64,000 bases of DNA. Origin: Crocinitomicaceae bacterium. GTDB taxonomy: Bacteria > Bacteroidota > Bacteroidia > Flavobacteriales_D > Crocinitomicaceae. Under the pieces are notes generated by a model. The model was not told the DNA's origin. It made no database searches and was given only the letters and a program-made list of their open reading frames with translations. A program made the translations under genes and the position numbers. The stretch is from positions 124,001 to 188,000 of the forward strand of contig JADJEU010000002.1 in the NCBI GenBank assembly GCA_016709005.1, written 5' to 3'. Positions within the stretch are counted from its first letter, which is position 1; each line of letters opens with the position of its first letter. Shown one piece after another: positions 25,273 through 33,255 of the stretch.

Positions 25273-25628
25273 TTTTTTTGTTGATGGTTCTTTGTTGATG
25301 AGTTGAATGATTAATAGGTTGATTAGTTTAATTGTAATTTGTTGATGGGTTTTTGGTTGATAGGTTTTTGACGCGTTGATTGATTTTTGGTTGATGGGTT
25401 GATTAGTTTAATAGTTCTTGATGTGTAGTTGGTTATAGGTTTGTTGAAGTGTTGAGAACTGAGTGTCTAAAGTTTCATGCGCAGTTGCTTTTTCTAACCG
25501 GTATGAACTTACTTTAAGATAAAAACTTCTACTACAAAGTATTTCATCTCAATAACTCATAAACCTATAAACCATTCAAATCTTTTTCAACCAATAAACC
25601 TTTCAACTTAAAAACCCTTCTCAACCTA
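25273..25628. repeat. Low-complexity GTTGATRGGTT-rich intergenic region upstream of FNR copy 1
   Basis: On the plus strand repeated GTTGATGGGTT, GGTTGATAGG and GGTTGATTAGTTTAA units (25275-25450), then AACCTATAAACC / TCAACCTATCAACC units near 25560-25630. No ORF is seen. A related stretch precedes FNR copy 2. Confidence 0.6.
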
Positions 25629-26201
25629 TCAACCTGCTTTCAACTCTTTGGTCAATTCATTTAGTACTTTCAATTTCTCTTCAAAATTTCCGTGCAATTT
25701 TTTTCTTAGAAGATGCGTTGATGCAATTGTTTCTTCAATAGATGGTGGTAAAATTTCTTCAAATGTTTCACGCAATCGTTTTGCTAAAATGGGTGCTTTT
25801 CCGTTTGTAGAGATTCCGATTTTTAAATCGCCTTTGGTGACGATACCTCCTAAATAAAAATCACAGTATTCTGGTTTGTCTGCAACATTGAGCAAGAACT
25901 TGTATTTGTTTGCAAGCTCACGCAAATAAGTGTTTAATGAGACATTATTGGCTGCAGCAATGACCAGGTGTTTGTCTGTAAGATCTTCAATTGTAAAACT
26001 TCGTTCATACATTTTTGCATCTGGAAATTTATTCAGCAATTCAAAAACTTCGGGCAATATCTTTTCTGCAACCAAATCAACTTTTGTCTGAGGAGAAGAT
26101 TTGAACAGAAAATGTAATTTTTCTAAGGCAACATTTCCACCTCCTACAATTAAAAAATTCAACTGATCTGATTTTAAAAAAATGGGAAAGAGCGTGTTCA
26201 T
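25629..26201 (-). CDS. Precorrin-2 dehydrogenase / sirohydrochlorin ferrochelatase (Met8/SirC-like)
   Basis: 190 residues. N-terminal Rossmann motif FLIVGGGNVALEKLHFLF, then VIAAANNVSLNTYLRELA and NVADKPEYCDFYLGGIVTKGDLKIGISTNGKAPILAKRLRE, the hallmark of siroheme synthase N-domains. It oxidises precorrin-2 with NAD and may also insert iron, the last steps to siroheme needed by sulfite and nitrite reductases. Adjacent to cobA (0-base gap) in the same orientation, so the two split CysG functions are in one operon. Confidence 0.93.
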   Translation of the reverse strand: MNTLFPIFLKSDQLNFLIVGGGNVALEKLHFLFKSSPQTKVDLVAEKILPEVFELLNKFPDAKMYERSFTIEDLTDKHLVIAAANNVSLNTYLRELANKYKFLLNVADKPEYCDFYLGGIVTKGDLKIGISTNGKAPILAKRLRETFEEILPPSIEETIASTHLLRKKLHGNFEEKLKVLNELTKELKAG

Positions 26202-26956
26202 TTAATTGAGATAAGATAAAACGGCATATGTGTTTTCTGCCTGTTGATAGGCTTCCACAACTTCACCAATTACAATGATTGCAGGAGATTCAATTTTTTC
26301 TTCCAATGCACGGTAAACAATTGAGCCAATATCTGCGACCAGAATTTTTTCATCCAACGTCGATCCATTTTGAATAATCAAAACCGGCGTATCTTTTCTG
26401 CCTTCTGATAAATAGGCTTGAGCAATTTCTTTTAATTTTCCAATTCCCATTAAAACAACTACAGTTGAATTTGATTGCGCGGCCAATTCGAGATCACGAT
26501 TAAATTCGTTTCCTTTTTTGGATGCGGTTAAAACCCAAAATCCATCTGCAATTCCGCGATGTGTTAAGGAGATCTGATTCAACGCAGTTAGTCCTGTTGC
26601 GCTTGATATTCCAGGAATAACCTCTACATCAATGCCATGTTTTTTAGCAAAGAAAATTTCTTCCAATCCTCTTCCAAAAATAAAGGGATCGCCGCCTTTT
26701 AAACGAATCACTTCACCATAAACCAACGCATACGAAACAATGAGTTGATTTATTTTTTCTTGTGTGAACGATGGTTTTCCACCACGTTTGCCAACATAAA
26801 TTTTCAAGGCGTCTTGTGGGGCAAAATCCAATATTTTTCATTAACAAGCGCATCGTACAAAATTACTTTTGCTTTTTGCAGGCGTTCAATGGCGCGCAAT
26901 GTTATAAGGTCTGTGGCGCCTGGTCCGGCATCTATTAATATTAATTTGTTTTTCAT
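26202..26956 (-). CDS. cobA: Uroporphyrinogen-III C-methyltransferase, frameshifted in this sequence
   Basis: Repaired length 251 residues. ATG 26956 starts MKNKLILIDAGPGATDLITLRA, the SAM-binding loop of SUMT enzymes; the frame is lost at 26833-26838 (a T5 run, one base short) and resumes as LDFAPQDALKIYVGKRGGK. Further motifs: VIRLKGGDPFIFGRGLEE, EVIPGISSATGL and LTHRGIADGF. Methylates uroporphyrinogen III twice to precorrin-2, first step of siroheme synthesis. The GAGPG-type loop reads DAGPG here. Single-base homopolymer loss in a conserved pathway gene suggests an error rather than decay. Confidence 0.85.
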
Positions 26957-26987
26957 TTTTTTGTTTTTTTATTTCAATTTCAATTTT

Positions 26988-27018
26988 GTAGGGGGGAGAG
27001 GGCGAGCCTCTCCCCTAC
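26988..27018. repeat. Palindrome GTAGGGG...CCCCTAC at the end of the sulfite reductase gene
   Basis: GTAGGGGGGAGAGG and CCTCTCCCCTAC arms with a GCGAG-type core. The sulfite reductase stop codon (27015-27017) lies inside the right arm. The outer GTAGGGG/CCCCTAC arms recall the repeat at 8409-8440. It may act as an intercistronic hairpin before cobA. Confidence 0.6.
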
Positions 27019-29064
27019 GCGTTTATAATTTGGTGGAAACGTTTTGCGGTTGCCAAATAATCTGTCAAAATCTCCAAATTCGTTTGTGCGGGAATGTATC
27101 CATCTACTAATTCCTGAAATGAATCTTCTACTAAATAGGCGGCCACTTTTTCAAAATACGGTTCGAATGATTCGATGATTTGCGCTTTTGAATTTGTTTC
27201 TATTCCTTGTTTTAAAAGATACGACTTCGCTGTTTGAATGATCGATGAATAAACGGTGTAGGCTGCATCCGGATATTTTTGCGTCAGAAAAAAATACTCA
27301 GCCTCTTCCAATTTTTCGTGTGCTTCAAACAACAAGGTTTTTACCAAATCAATTTTTACGCCGGCGCACTCACCTACTCCAATTTCTGTTTTGAATTTTT
27401 CATCGGATCCCCAATCAATCAATTCATCATCTTTCACAGCAGAAACATCTGCAAGCGGTTTTAGTAAATCATAGAAATAAATTTTTCCTTTGCGATTGTA
27501 ATAGGTGTTGAATGATTCAAAAGCCACTTTCTCCTTCTTAAAGTCATTCAATAAAAAACGAATCACATTTTCAACTCGTTTCGTTGGAACCTTGATTACC
27601 TTATCGGCATACTGTGCATTTCCATCACCCAGATTAGCACCGCCTATCAATACTTGTAAAGCTGGAACGGTTGAACCATTTGATTGAAAACTACTGCCGT
27701 GAAACCCAATATCGGCGACGGAATGTTGTCCGCACGCATTCATACATCCGCTGATTTTAATTATTAATTCTTCTTCAAAAATCAATTCATTAAATTCAGA
27801 AACCAATATTTTTTCAATAACCTCAGCAACGTTATATGTAGCCGTAATTCCAAGATTACAGGTTTGTGTTCCCGGGCATGCTGTGATGTCACGAACTGTT
27901 CCGGCGCCGTAATCTGCTAAATTAATTTCTGCGAGATCGTTGTAAAGATCCAGCAATAAATCTTCAGCCACTGAACGAATTAAAATATTCTGATCGATGG
28001 TTAAACGTGCCGACTCACCACTATAATATTCCACAATATCTGCCAATTTCTGCGTTTGATCAGATGTGAGATTTCCATTGAGCACCTTTACTAGGACTGC
28101 AAAATGTCCATTTTGTTTTTGTGTAAAGACATTTGTTGCAAACCATTTTCCATAATCCGTTGAACGATCCAATCTTTGTTTTTTCCACAGCAGTTTTCAG
28201 ATTGAAAACTGGTTGAATCGCTAATTTTGGCGCAACTGTATGAATCAATTCATCTGCCAATTTTGATTGAAGATTTTCAAGACCAATTTCTTTTACCAAA
28301 AATTTTAATCGTGCCTTTTGACGTTTGTTACGCTCACCGTATTTGTCGAATACTTTGACAATCGCCTCACCAAACTTTAGCAAATCTTCTGCAGGTAGAA
28401 AAGAGGTAATTTGATTTGCTAATGCCGGCTGTGCGCCTAATCCACCCGCAATTAGAATTTTAAATCCGGCAACGCCATCCTGCACAACTGGAATCAAACC
28501 TAAATCATGCATATAGGCGCGCGCAAAGTCTTTTGAAGATGATGAAATTGCGACTTTAAATTTTCTTCCGAGTTCTTGACCAATTGGATTTCGCAAAAAG
28601 AAATTAAACAGCGCCCACCCGTAAGGTGTAATATCAAATGGTTCTTCTGTATCAATTCCTGCAAAAGGTGATGCCGTAATATTACGAACTGTATTTCCGC
28701 AAGCCTCTCTTAACGTGATATCATCTTTTTCCAAATCTGCCCACAATTCCGGCGTGCGATCCAGACTCACATAATGCACTTGAACATCTTGTCTGGTTGT
28801 TAGATGAAGAATTCCGTTCGAATATTCATTTGCAATTAATGAAATTCTTCTCAACTGAGCGGGAGAAATAATTCCAAGAGGCAACTTTATGCGCACCATC
28901 TGAACTCCTTGCTGGCGTTGTCCGTAAACACCGCGTGCCAATCTCAAACTTCTGAAAGACTCTTCATGTAAATTCCCATTTTTAAATTCGTATATTTTTT
29001 TCTCCAATTGAATAATATCTTTTTCAATTACCGGATTTTCTAATTCTGTTCTGAAACTTTGCAT
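27015..29064 (-). CDS. Ferredoxin-type sulfite/nitrite reductase with C-terminal HEPN domain, frameshifted in this sequence
   Basis: Repaired length 682 residues from ATG 29064; the T6 run 28179-28184 (A6 on the coding strand) has one base too many, after which the frame continues KQRLDRSTDYGKWF. Two-fold NirA-like architecture: GNTVRNITASPFAG in the first half, TVRDITACPGTQTCNLGI and IKISGCMNACGQHSVADIGF in the second, giving the four Cys for the [4Fe-4S]-siroheme centre. The last about 120 residues (LVKTLLFEAHEKLEEAEYFF, YPDAAYTVYSSIIQTAKSYL) are a HEPN-type helical domain. It reduces sulfite to sulfide (or nitrite to ammonium) with ferredoxin. The leader is a tandem Cys/Met attenuator, which favours sulfite as substrate. 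Confidence 0.88.
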
Positions 29065-29102
29065 CGTTCTAATTTTAATTTTCAATGAATATTTTTGGAC
29101 AT

Positions 29103-29137
29103 AAAAAAAGCCCGATCATTTTTGTTGACCGGGCTTT
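29103..29137 (-). terminator. Attenuator terminator 2 (before the sulfite reductase gene)
   Basis: On the minus strand AAAGCCCGGTCA, a 7-base loop, TGATCGGGCTTT (one mismatch in 12), then seven T. It lies only 39 bases before the reductase ATG, downstream of leader ORF 2, so it must be read through for expression. Confidence 0.85.
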
Positions 29138-29158
29138 ACTGTATTAAGTAAACACTTG

Positions 29159-29233
29159 TTATGAGCAAGACCTGGTCGGGTGGATTTTTTTCATCCACAT
29201 CATCATTTTACAACACATATTTTTTGTTTTCAT
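29159..29233 (-). CDS. Leader peptide 2, Cys/Met-rich, 24 residues
   Basis: ATG 29233 to TAA 29159. Starts MKTKNMCCKMMMWMKK and ends with TRSCS: three Cys and six Met after the initiator or including it, with Cys-Cys at codons 7-8. Same KNM-CC core as leader peptide 1. It sits between two terminator hairpins; the segment CCCGACC inside its codons (about 29175-29181) is nearly complementary to the descending arm of terminator 2. Ribosome stalling when charged Cys- or Met-tRNA is scarce could alter folding; this is inference. Confidence 0.65.
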   Translation of the reverse strand: MKTKNMCCKMMMWMKKIHPTRSCS

Positions 29234-29244
29234 AATCTCAATTA

Positions 29245-29276
29245 AATAAAAAAGCCTCTCAAAATTTGAAAGGCTT
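29245..29276 (-). terminator. Attenuator terminator 1
   Basis: On the minus strand AAGCCTTTCAAA / TTTGAGAGGCTT (one G-U pair, otherwise complete) followed by six T. It lies 26 bases after the stop of leader ORF 1. Confidence 0.8.
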
Positions 29277-29301
29277 CGTTTGATATTTTTTAAAAATATT
29301 C

Positions 29302-29358
29302 TTAGCCTTCCCTTTCAGGACACATACAGCACATCATATTTTTTTCAGTCAATTTCAT
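29302..29358 (-). CDS. Leader peptide 1, Cys/Met-rich, 18 residues
   Basis: ATG 29358 to TAA 29302 encodes MKLTEKNMMCCMCPEREG. Six of seven residues at positions 8-13 are Met or Cys (MMCCMC). Its ATG is about 3-4 bases from the predicted transcription start, so it is nearly leaderless. The arrangement promoter, sulfur-amino-acid peptide, terminator is that of a transcription attenuator controlling sulfur assimilation. Confidence 0.7.
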   Translation of the reverse strand: MKLTEKNMMCCMCPEREG

Positions 29359-29367
29359 TTTCGTGGA

Positions 29368-29400
29368 CAAATGTAAACACAATAAATCCATACTTCCAAA
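29368..29400 (-). promoter_or_regulatory. Promoter of the sulfite reductase leader transcript
   Basis: Minus strand TTTG (29400-29397), 21 bases, TACATTTG (29375-29368): an exact match to the Bacteroidota TTTG-N19..23-TAnnTTTG consensus. Transcription start expected near 29361. Confidence 0.8.
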
Positions 29401-29574
29401 TATTTATTCTACTATTTTGATAGATTTTATAGAATATGCTGATTTTACTGAGTTTAAGAGACAATTCAGTGAATTATTCAAACCAAACTAAGGGTTCTTA
29501 CGTCTTAGTATTGAGTTAGCCCTTGTAAATACAGCCATTTACATGATTAACTTTACAACACAAAGTATAACCAA

Positions 29575-31452
29575 ATGAAACCAATGCAAAAATTTACCAC
29601 ATTAATTATTTCACTCCTTCTTAGCCTCAACTTACTTTCTCAACTCACACCTGAATATAATGACATCATGATTCCTATGAGTGATATGGAAGAATTGGAA
29701 GCTGATGTTTATATTCCTGCTGGCTGCACCTCATGTGAAGTAATACTTGTACAAACGCCTTACAATAAGGATATATTTCAATGGAGCTTACCAATGGGAA
29801 TTGGATTAAATGTGGATGCACAACAATTCATCTGGGTGATTGTCGACTGGCGCGGTTTTTTTGGTTCTGCTCCAGCTGCTGTTGCAAGCCCTGATCGCGG
29901 ACAAGATGCTTATGATATCTGTGAATGGATTGTTGATCAACCTTGGCATGGAAGTAAAATTGCAACCTGGGGGCCTTCAGCACTTGGAAAAATTCAATAC
30001 GATTTAATTGCTGAACATCACCCCAATCATACCTGCGCAATTCCAATTGTTGCTGATCCACAATTTGCCTACGACGGCTATTTTTACGGTGGGGTTTTGG
30101 AAGAAGCCAGACTAGAACAATTAGATGCTTTAGGTTATGGGCTGTCCCCCATTGTGATGGCTAATGTTTATTATAGTTTCTATTGGCAAGCTGCCGAAAG
30201 CGCAACTTATTTCCCTGATTTAATTGAAATTCCAACTTTACAAATTGGTGGTTGGTATGATCATAATATTGATCGGATGATGCAGTTTTACAAAGAGAGT
30301 CGCAATCTTGCAGCAACTACTGTGCAGGACGAACAGTGGCTTTTAGTGGGCCCATGGGTGCACGGCGGAACAGGAATTGCAAACGTCGGTTCTTCTATGC
30401 AAGGTGAATTAGATTATCCAAATGCCGAATTTGTGAACAATGAAATGGCCTGGGATTTTTTAGAATATTATCTTTTGGATTCAGTGAATGATTGGCAAGC
30501 GACGCCGCGAATTACCTATTATGAAATGGGAACCAATACATGGAAATACAGTGACCAGGATGACATTGCTTCTCCAACCTATGAGGTTCTATATTTGAAT
30601 TCAGCAAACAGATTAACAACTGAATCAGGTAATGGAAGTACTGAATTAATCTCTGATCCTACTGATCCATCACCAACAATTGGTGGCGCAACTTTGCATC
30701 CCGATTTAGATCAGGGGCCTTACGATCAAACCTACCTGGACGGTCGTGATGATATCATGACTTTTTCTTCAGATGAATTAACTTTTCCCGTAACAGTTAC
30801 CGGAAGAATAACGCTGACATTCTTTATCAGTGCTACAACTCCTGATTGTGATATTGCAGTGAGATTAGTTGATCAATATGCAGATGGTACAAACATGCTG
30901 ATCACCGATGGAATTAAGCGTGTACGATTCAGAAATGGATATACAATCACAGATGAAGCCTTAATGATTCCGGGAGAAATTTATGAAGTACAAGTTGAGT
31001 TGCCGTTCACAAATTACACTTGGCTGGATGGACACAGAATTAAAATTTATGTAAGTGGTAACAGCGCTACCAGGTGGGATGTAAATTTACAAGATGGCCT
31101 TGAAATGTACTCCACCGCAACTGCACAAACCTCGACGATCACTGTTCATCATGATGATACGCATCAAAGTAAAATACTTTTACCTGGCAACAATTCCATG
31201 CTTGGAACTCAAGTAGAAGCGGCAACTAATTCGCTAGAAATTTATCCAAATCCTGCCAACCAAAATATTGAAATCAGAACAACAGAAAATTTCACCACTT
31301 ATCAAATACATGATATGTCTGGTAGAATTATTTCAGAAGGAAATCTCTTGAACAATTCTATTTCAGTTTCAACACTTGAAATCGGAACTTATATTGTGAA
31401 ATTGAAAGACGCAAATGGAAATTACGTTCAGAAAAAATTTGTAAAAGGATAA
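29575..31452 (+). CDS. Secreted CocE/NonD-type alpha/beta hydrolase with T9SS sorting domain
   Basis: 625 residues. Signal peptide about 1-23 (LIISLLLSLNLLSQ). The catalytic domain is of the X-Pro dipeptidyl peptidase S15/CocE type: nucleophile region WGPSALGK (Ser in GPSAxG), Asp in IGGWYDHN, His in GPWVHGG, and the C-terminal jelly-roll XPD domain (TVTGRITLTFFISATTPDCD, VRFRNGYT, IKIYVSGN). The last about 75 residues are a type A sorting domain (LEIYPNPANQNIEI ... GTYIVKLKDANGNYVQKKFVKG). Substrate (peptide or ester) cannot be told. Convergent with FNR copy 2 and separated by a shared terminator. Confidence 0.9.
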   Translation: MKPMQKFTTLIISLLLSLNLLSQLTPEYNDIMIPMSDMEELEADVYIPAGCTSCEVILVQTPYNKDIFQWSLPMGIGLNVDAQQFIWVIVDWRGFFGSAPAAVASPDRGQDAYDICEWIVDQPWHGSKIATWGPSALGKIQYDLIAEHHPNHTCAIPIVADPQFAYDGYFYGGVLEEARLEQLDALGYGLSPIVMANVYYSFYWQAAESATYFPDLIEIPTLQIGGWYDHNIDRMMQFYKESRNLAATTVQDEQWLLVGPWVHGGTGIANVGSSMQGELDYPNAEFVNNEMAWDFLEYYLLDSVNDWQATPRITYYEMGTNTWKYSDQDDIASPTYEVLYLNSANRLTTESGNGSTELISDPTDPSPTIGGATLHPDLDQGPYDQTYLDGRDDIMTFSSDELTFPVTVTGRITLTFFISATTPDCDIAVRLVDQYADGTNMLITDGIKRVRFRNGYTITDEALMIPGEIYEVQVELPFTNYTWLDGHRIKIYVSGNSATRWDVNLQDGLEMYSTATAQTSTITVHHDDTHQSKILLPGNNSMLGTQVEAATNSLEIYPNPANQNIEIRTTENFTTYQIHDMSGRIISEGNLLNNSISVSTLEIGTYIVKLKDANGNYVQKKFVKG

Positions 31453-31470
31453 CGAAATTTATAACTCAAA

Positions 31471-31499
31471 AAAAAAGCAGCCTAACGAGCTGCTTTTTT
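31471..31499. terminator. Bidirectional terminator
   Basis: AAAAAAGCAGC, loop CTAACGA, GCTGCTTTTTT: serves both the hydrolase (+) and FNR copy 2 (-), having A and T tracts on either side. Confidence 0.9.
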
Positions 31500-31520
31500 T
31501 ATTTTTTGTAACCGATCTTT

Positions 31521-32531
31521 TTAAAACCCATTCACCCCATTCACAGTTGTATATTTCAATACATTCTTTTTGTCTGGATGAATGCGCGCAAAAGCTGATT
31601 GAACTGCAATTGTTCCTTCATGAAAGCCGCACAAAATTAATTTCAATTTTCCTTCATACGTGTTGACATCACCTATTGCGTAAATTCCTTTTCGGTTGGT
31701 TGAGTAATCTTTTGTATCCACTTTGATGGCGCTCTTTTCAATTTCTAATCCCCAATCTGCAATTGGACCTAAACTTGGTTTTAATCCAAACAGCGGAACA
31801 AAATGATCGGTCTCTGCAACTTGATCACCCAATGTGTTGTGACGAATTGTCACTGAATTTAATTTTCCATTTCCACCTAACGCAACAACTTCTGCTTCGG
31901 TAACTAATTTGATCTTTCCAGCTTCTGCCAAGTCCATTACTTTTTGAACGGAATCCAAATGACCTCTGAAAGATGAATTACGGTGAACAAGTGTAAGTTC
32001 TTTTGCAATTTTATTTTCTACCAAATAGATTGACCAATCCAATGCTGAATCACCTCCACCAGCAACAACCACTTTTTTATCCTGATAAAATTTTGGATCA
32101 CGAATGATGTACTCGACACCTTTGTCTTCAAAATTTTCAAGATTTTCAACTGGTGGTTTGCGTGGTTCAAATACACCCAATCCACCGGCAATCATAACAA
32201 TTGGAGCTTTGTGTTGGGTGCCTTTATTGGTTGTGACGATAAATTGGTTGTCCTCTGTTTCATCAATTTTTACTGCAGATTCTCCAAGCGTAAATCCTGG
32301 TTTAAACGGCGCTGATTGTTCCATCAATTTATCAATCAATTCTCCAGCATCCACAGTTGGATAACCCGGAATATCATAGATGGGTTTCTTTGGATAAATT
32401 TCCGTTAACTGACCTCCCGGTTGCGGAAGTGAATCAATTAAATGGCAGCGCAATTTCAAAAGTCCAGCTTCAAAAACGGTGAAAATTCCAACCGGCCCTG
32501 CGCCAATAATTATAATGTCTGTTTGTATCAT
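31521..32531 (-). CDS. Ferredoxin--NADP reductase (thioredoxin-reductase-like type), copy 2
   Basis: 336 residues, same length and motifs as copy 1 (GAGPVGIFTVFEAG, VVAGGGDSALDWSIYLV, GIYAIGDVNTYEGKL). Differences seen are conservative or surface changes such as DAGD to DAGE, KLMA to KLME, LADAG to LAEAG, VVTLGG to VVALGG and GEQVAA to GDQVAE. Silent changes are scattered through the gene, so this is an older duplication held by selection or partly converted, not an assembly duplicate. Also shares a low-complexity upstream region with copy 1. Two copies may serve different ferredoxins or different expression conditions. Confidence 0.93.
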   Translation of the reverse strand: MIQTDIIIIGAGPVGIFTVFEAGLLKLRCHLIDSLPQPGGQLTEIYPKKPIYDIPGYPTVDAGELIDKLMEQSAPFKPGFTLGESAVKIDETEDNQFIVTTNKGTQHKAPIVMIAGGLGVFEPRKPPVENLENFEDKGVEYIIRDPKFYQDKKVVVAGGGDSALDWSIYLVENKIAKELTLVHRNSSFRGHLDSVQKVMDLAEAGKIKLVTEAEVVALGGNGKLNSVTIRHNTLGDQVAETDHFVPLFGLKPSLGPIADWGLEIEKSAIKVDTKDYSTNRKGIYAIGDVNTYEGKLKLILCGFHEGTIAVQSAFARIHPDKKNVLKYTTVNGVNGF

Positions 32532-32852
32532 TTTTTTGTTGATAGGTTGAATGGTTTTTGGTTGATCGGTTATTGTTGATGCGTTCTTTGTTAATTTGTT
32601 TAAGGTTGAGTGTTAAAGTTTGATCGCAGTTATCTATCTATTTCGTTTGAAAGATATTTGAGTATAAAAAAACTCCCAAAACATTTCAAACCAATAAACT
32701 CATAAACCTATAACCCCTTCAACCTATCAACCCTCTTTCAACATATAAACCAATCAACATTCTTTCCAAGCTGGTAACAAAATTAGGGATTAATTGTTTT
32801 TGAGAAGGTGACAAAAGTCAAATAGGCTGAACTTTGCGATAAGACGAAAGAC
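32532..32852. repeat. Low-complexity region upstream of FNR copy 2
   Basis: Starts with GTTGATAGGTTGAATGG and contains GGTTGATCGG, then the AACCTATAACC / TCAACCTATCAACC units (about 32700-32760), as in 25273-25628. No ORF or RNA was recognised. The last 90 bases toward the NifU gene are ordinary. Confidence 0.55.
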
Positions 32853-33080
32853 CTAAACGGCCTCAACAGATTTCACTTCAGGAATGGCATTTTTTACCGC
32901 TTCTTCGATTCCGGCTCGCAAGGTCATTGTTTTCATAGAACAACTTTCGCAGGCGCCCAAAAGTCTTACACGCACCACATTGTCTTTGGTAACTTCTACC
33001 AATTCCACATCACCTCCATCTTTTTGTAAAAAAGGACGAATAGATTGTAAGGCGATTTCTATTTTTTCGATTTGTTCCAT
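32853..33080 (-). CDS. NifU-like C-terminal domain protein (Nfu type)
   Basis: 75 residues from ATG 33080; the longer frame starts at a TTG inside the -7 box, so it is rejected. Signature RPFLQKDGGDVELVEV and GACESCSMKTMTLRAGIE, including the CxxC that carries a transient [4Fe-4S] cluster. Nfu proteins hand iron-sulfur clusters to target enzymes; neighbouring ferredoxin reductases and siroheme-Fe/S reductase are possible clients. Monocistronic. Confidence 0.93.
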   Translation of the reverse strand: MEQIEKIEIALQSIRPFLQKDGGDVELVEVTKDNVVRVRLLGACESCSMKTMTLRAGIEEAVKNAIPEVKSVEAV

Positions 33081-33104
33081 ATACGATTTCAATAAACCGT
33101 TTGA

Positions 33105-33112
33105 CAAAGGTA
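33105..33112 (-). promoter_or_regulatory. Promoter -7 box of the Nfu gene
   Basis: TACCTTTG on the minus strand, 25 bases before the ATG at 33080. No clear -33 TTTG at the right distance. Confidence 0.5.
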
Positions 33113-33192
33113 GCCAATGTCAATCAATAATGAACGGAGCTACTTAATAATTCAGGCAATTGAAAAAATCAGTGACTTTATTGCCAAATCTT

Positions 33193-33228
33193 CAAAAAAA
33201 AATCCCGGCTCTTTGCAGAACCGGGATT
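33193..33228 (-). terminator. Terminator of the giant adhesin gene
   Basis: Minus strand AATCCCGG, a 12-base part-paired loop, CCGGGATT, then a run of nine T. Begins 28 bases after the stop at 33256. Confidence 0.88.
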
Positions 33229-33255
33229 GATATTAGAAAAGTTTAACTGTTATTA

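Noticed and set aside
25273..25628. Repeated 11-15 base units looked like a possible CRISPR array
   Set aside because: Units are degenerate, spacing is irregular, no constant repeat of 25-40 bases and no cas genes nearby.
29103..29360. SAM or other riboswitch in front of the sulfite reductase gene
   Set aside because: No SAM riboswitch core or T-box sequence is visible; two small Cys/Met ORFs each followed by a terminator explain the region better.
31521..32531. Second FNR copy as an assembly duplication
   Set aside because: About 7% DNA differences spread along the gene, mostly silent, and different neighbours on both sides.
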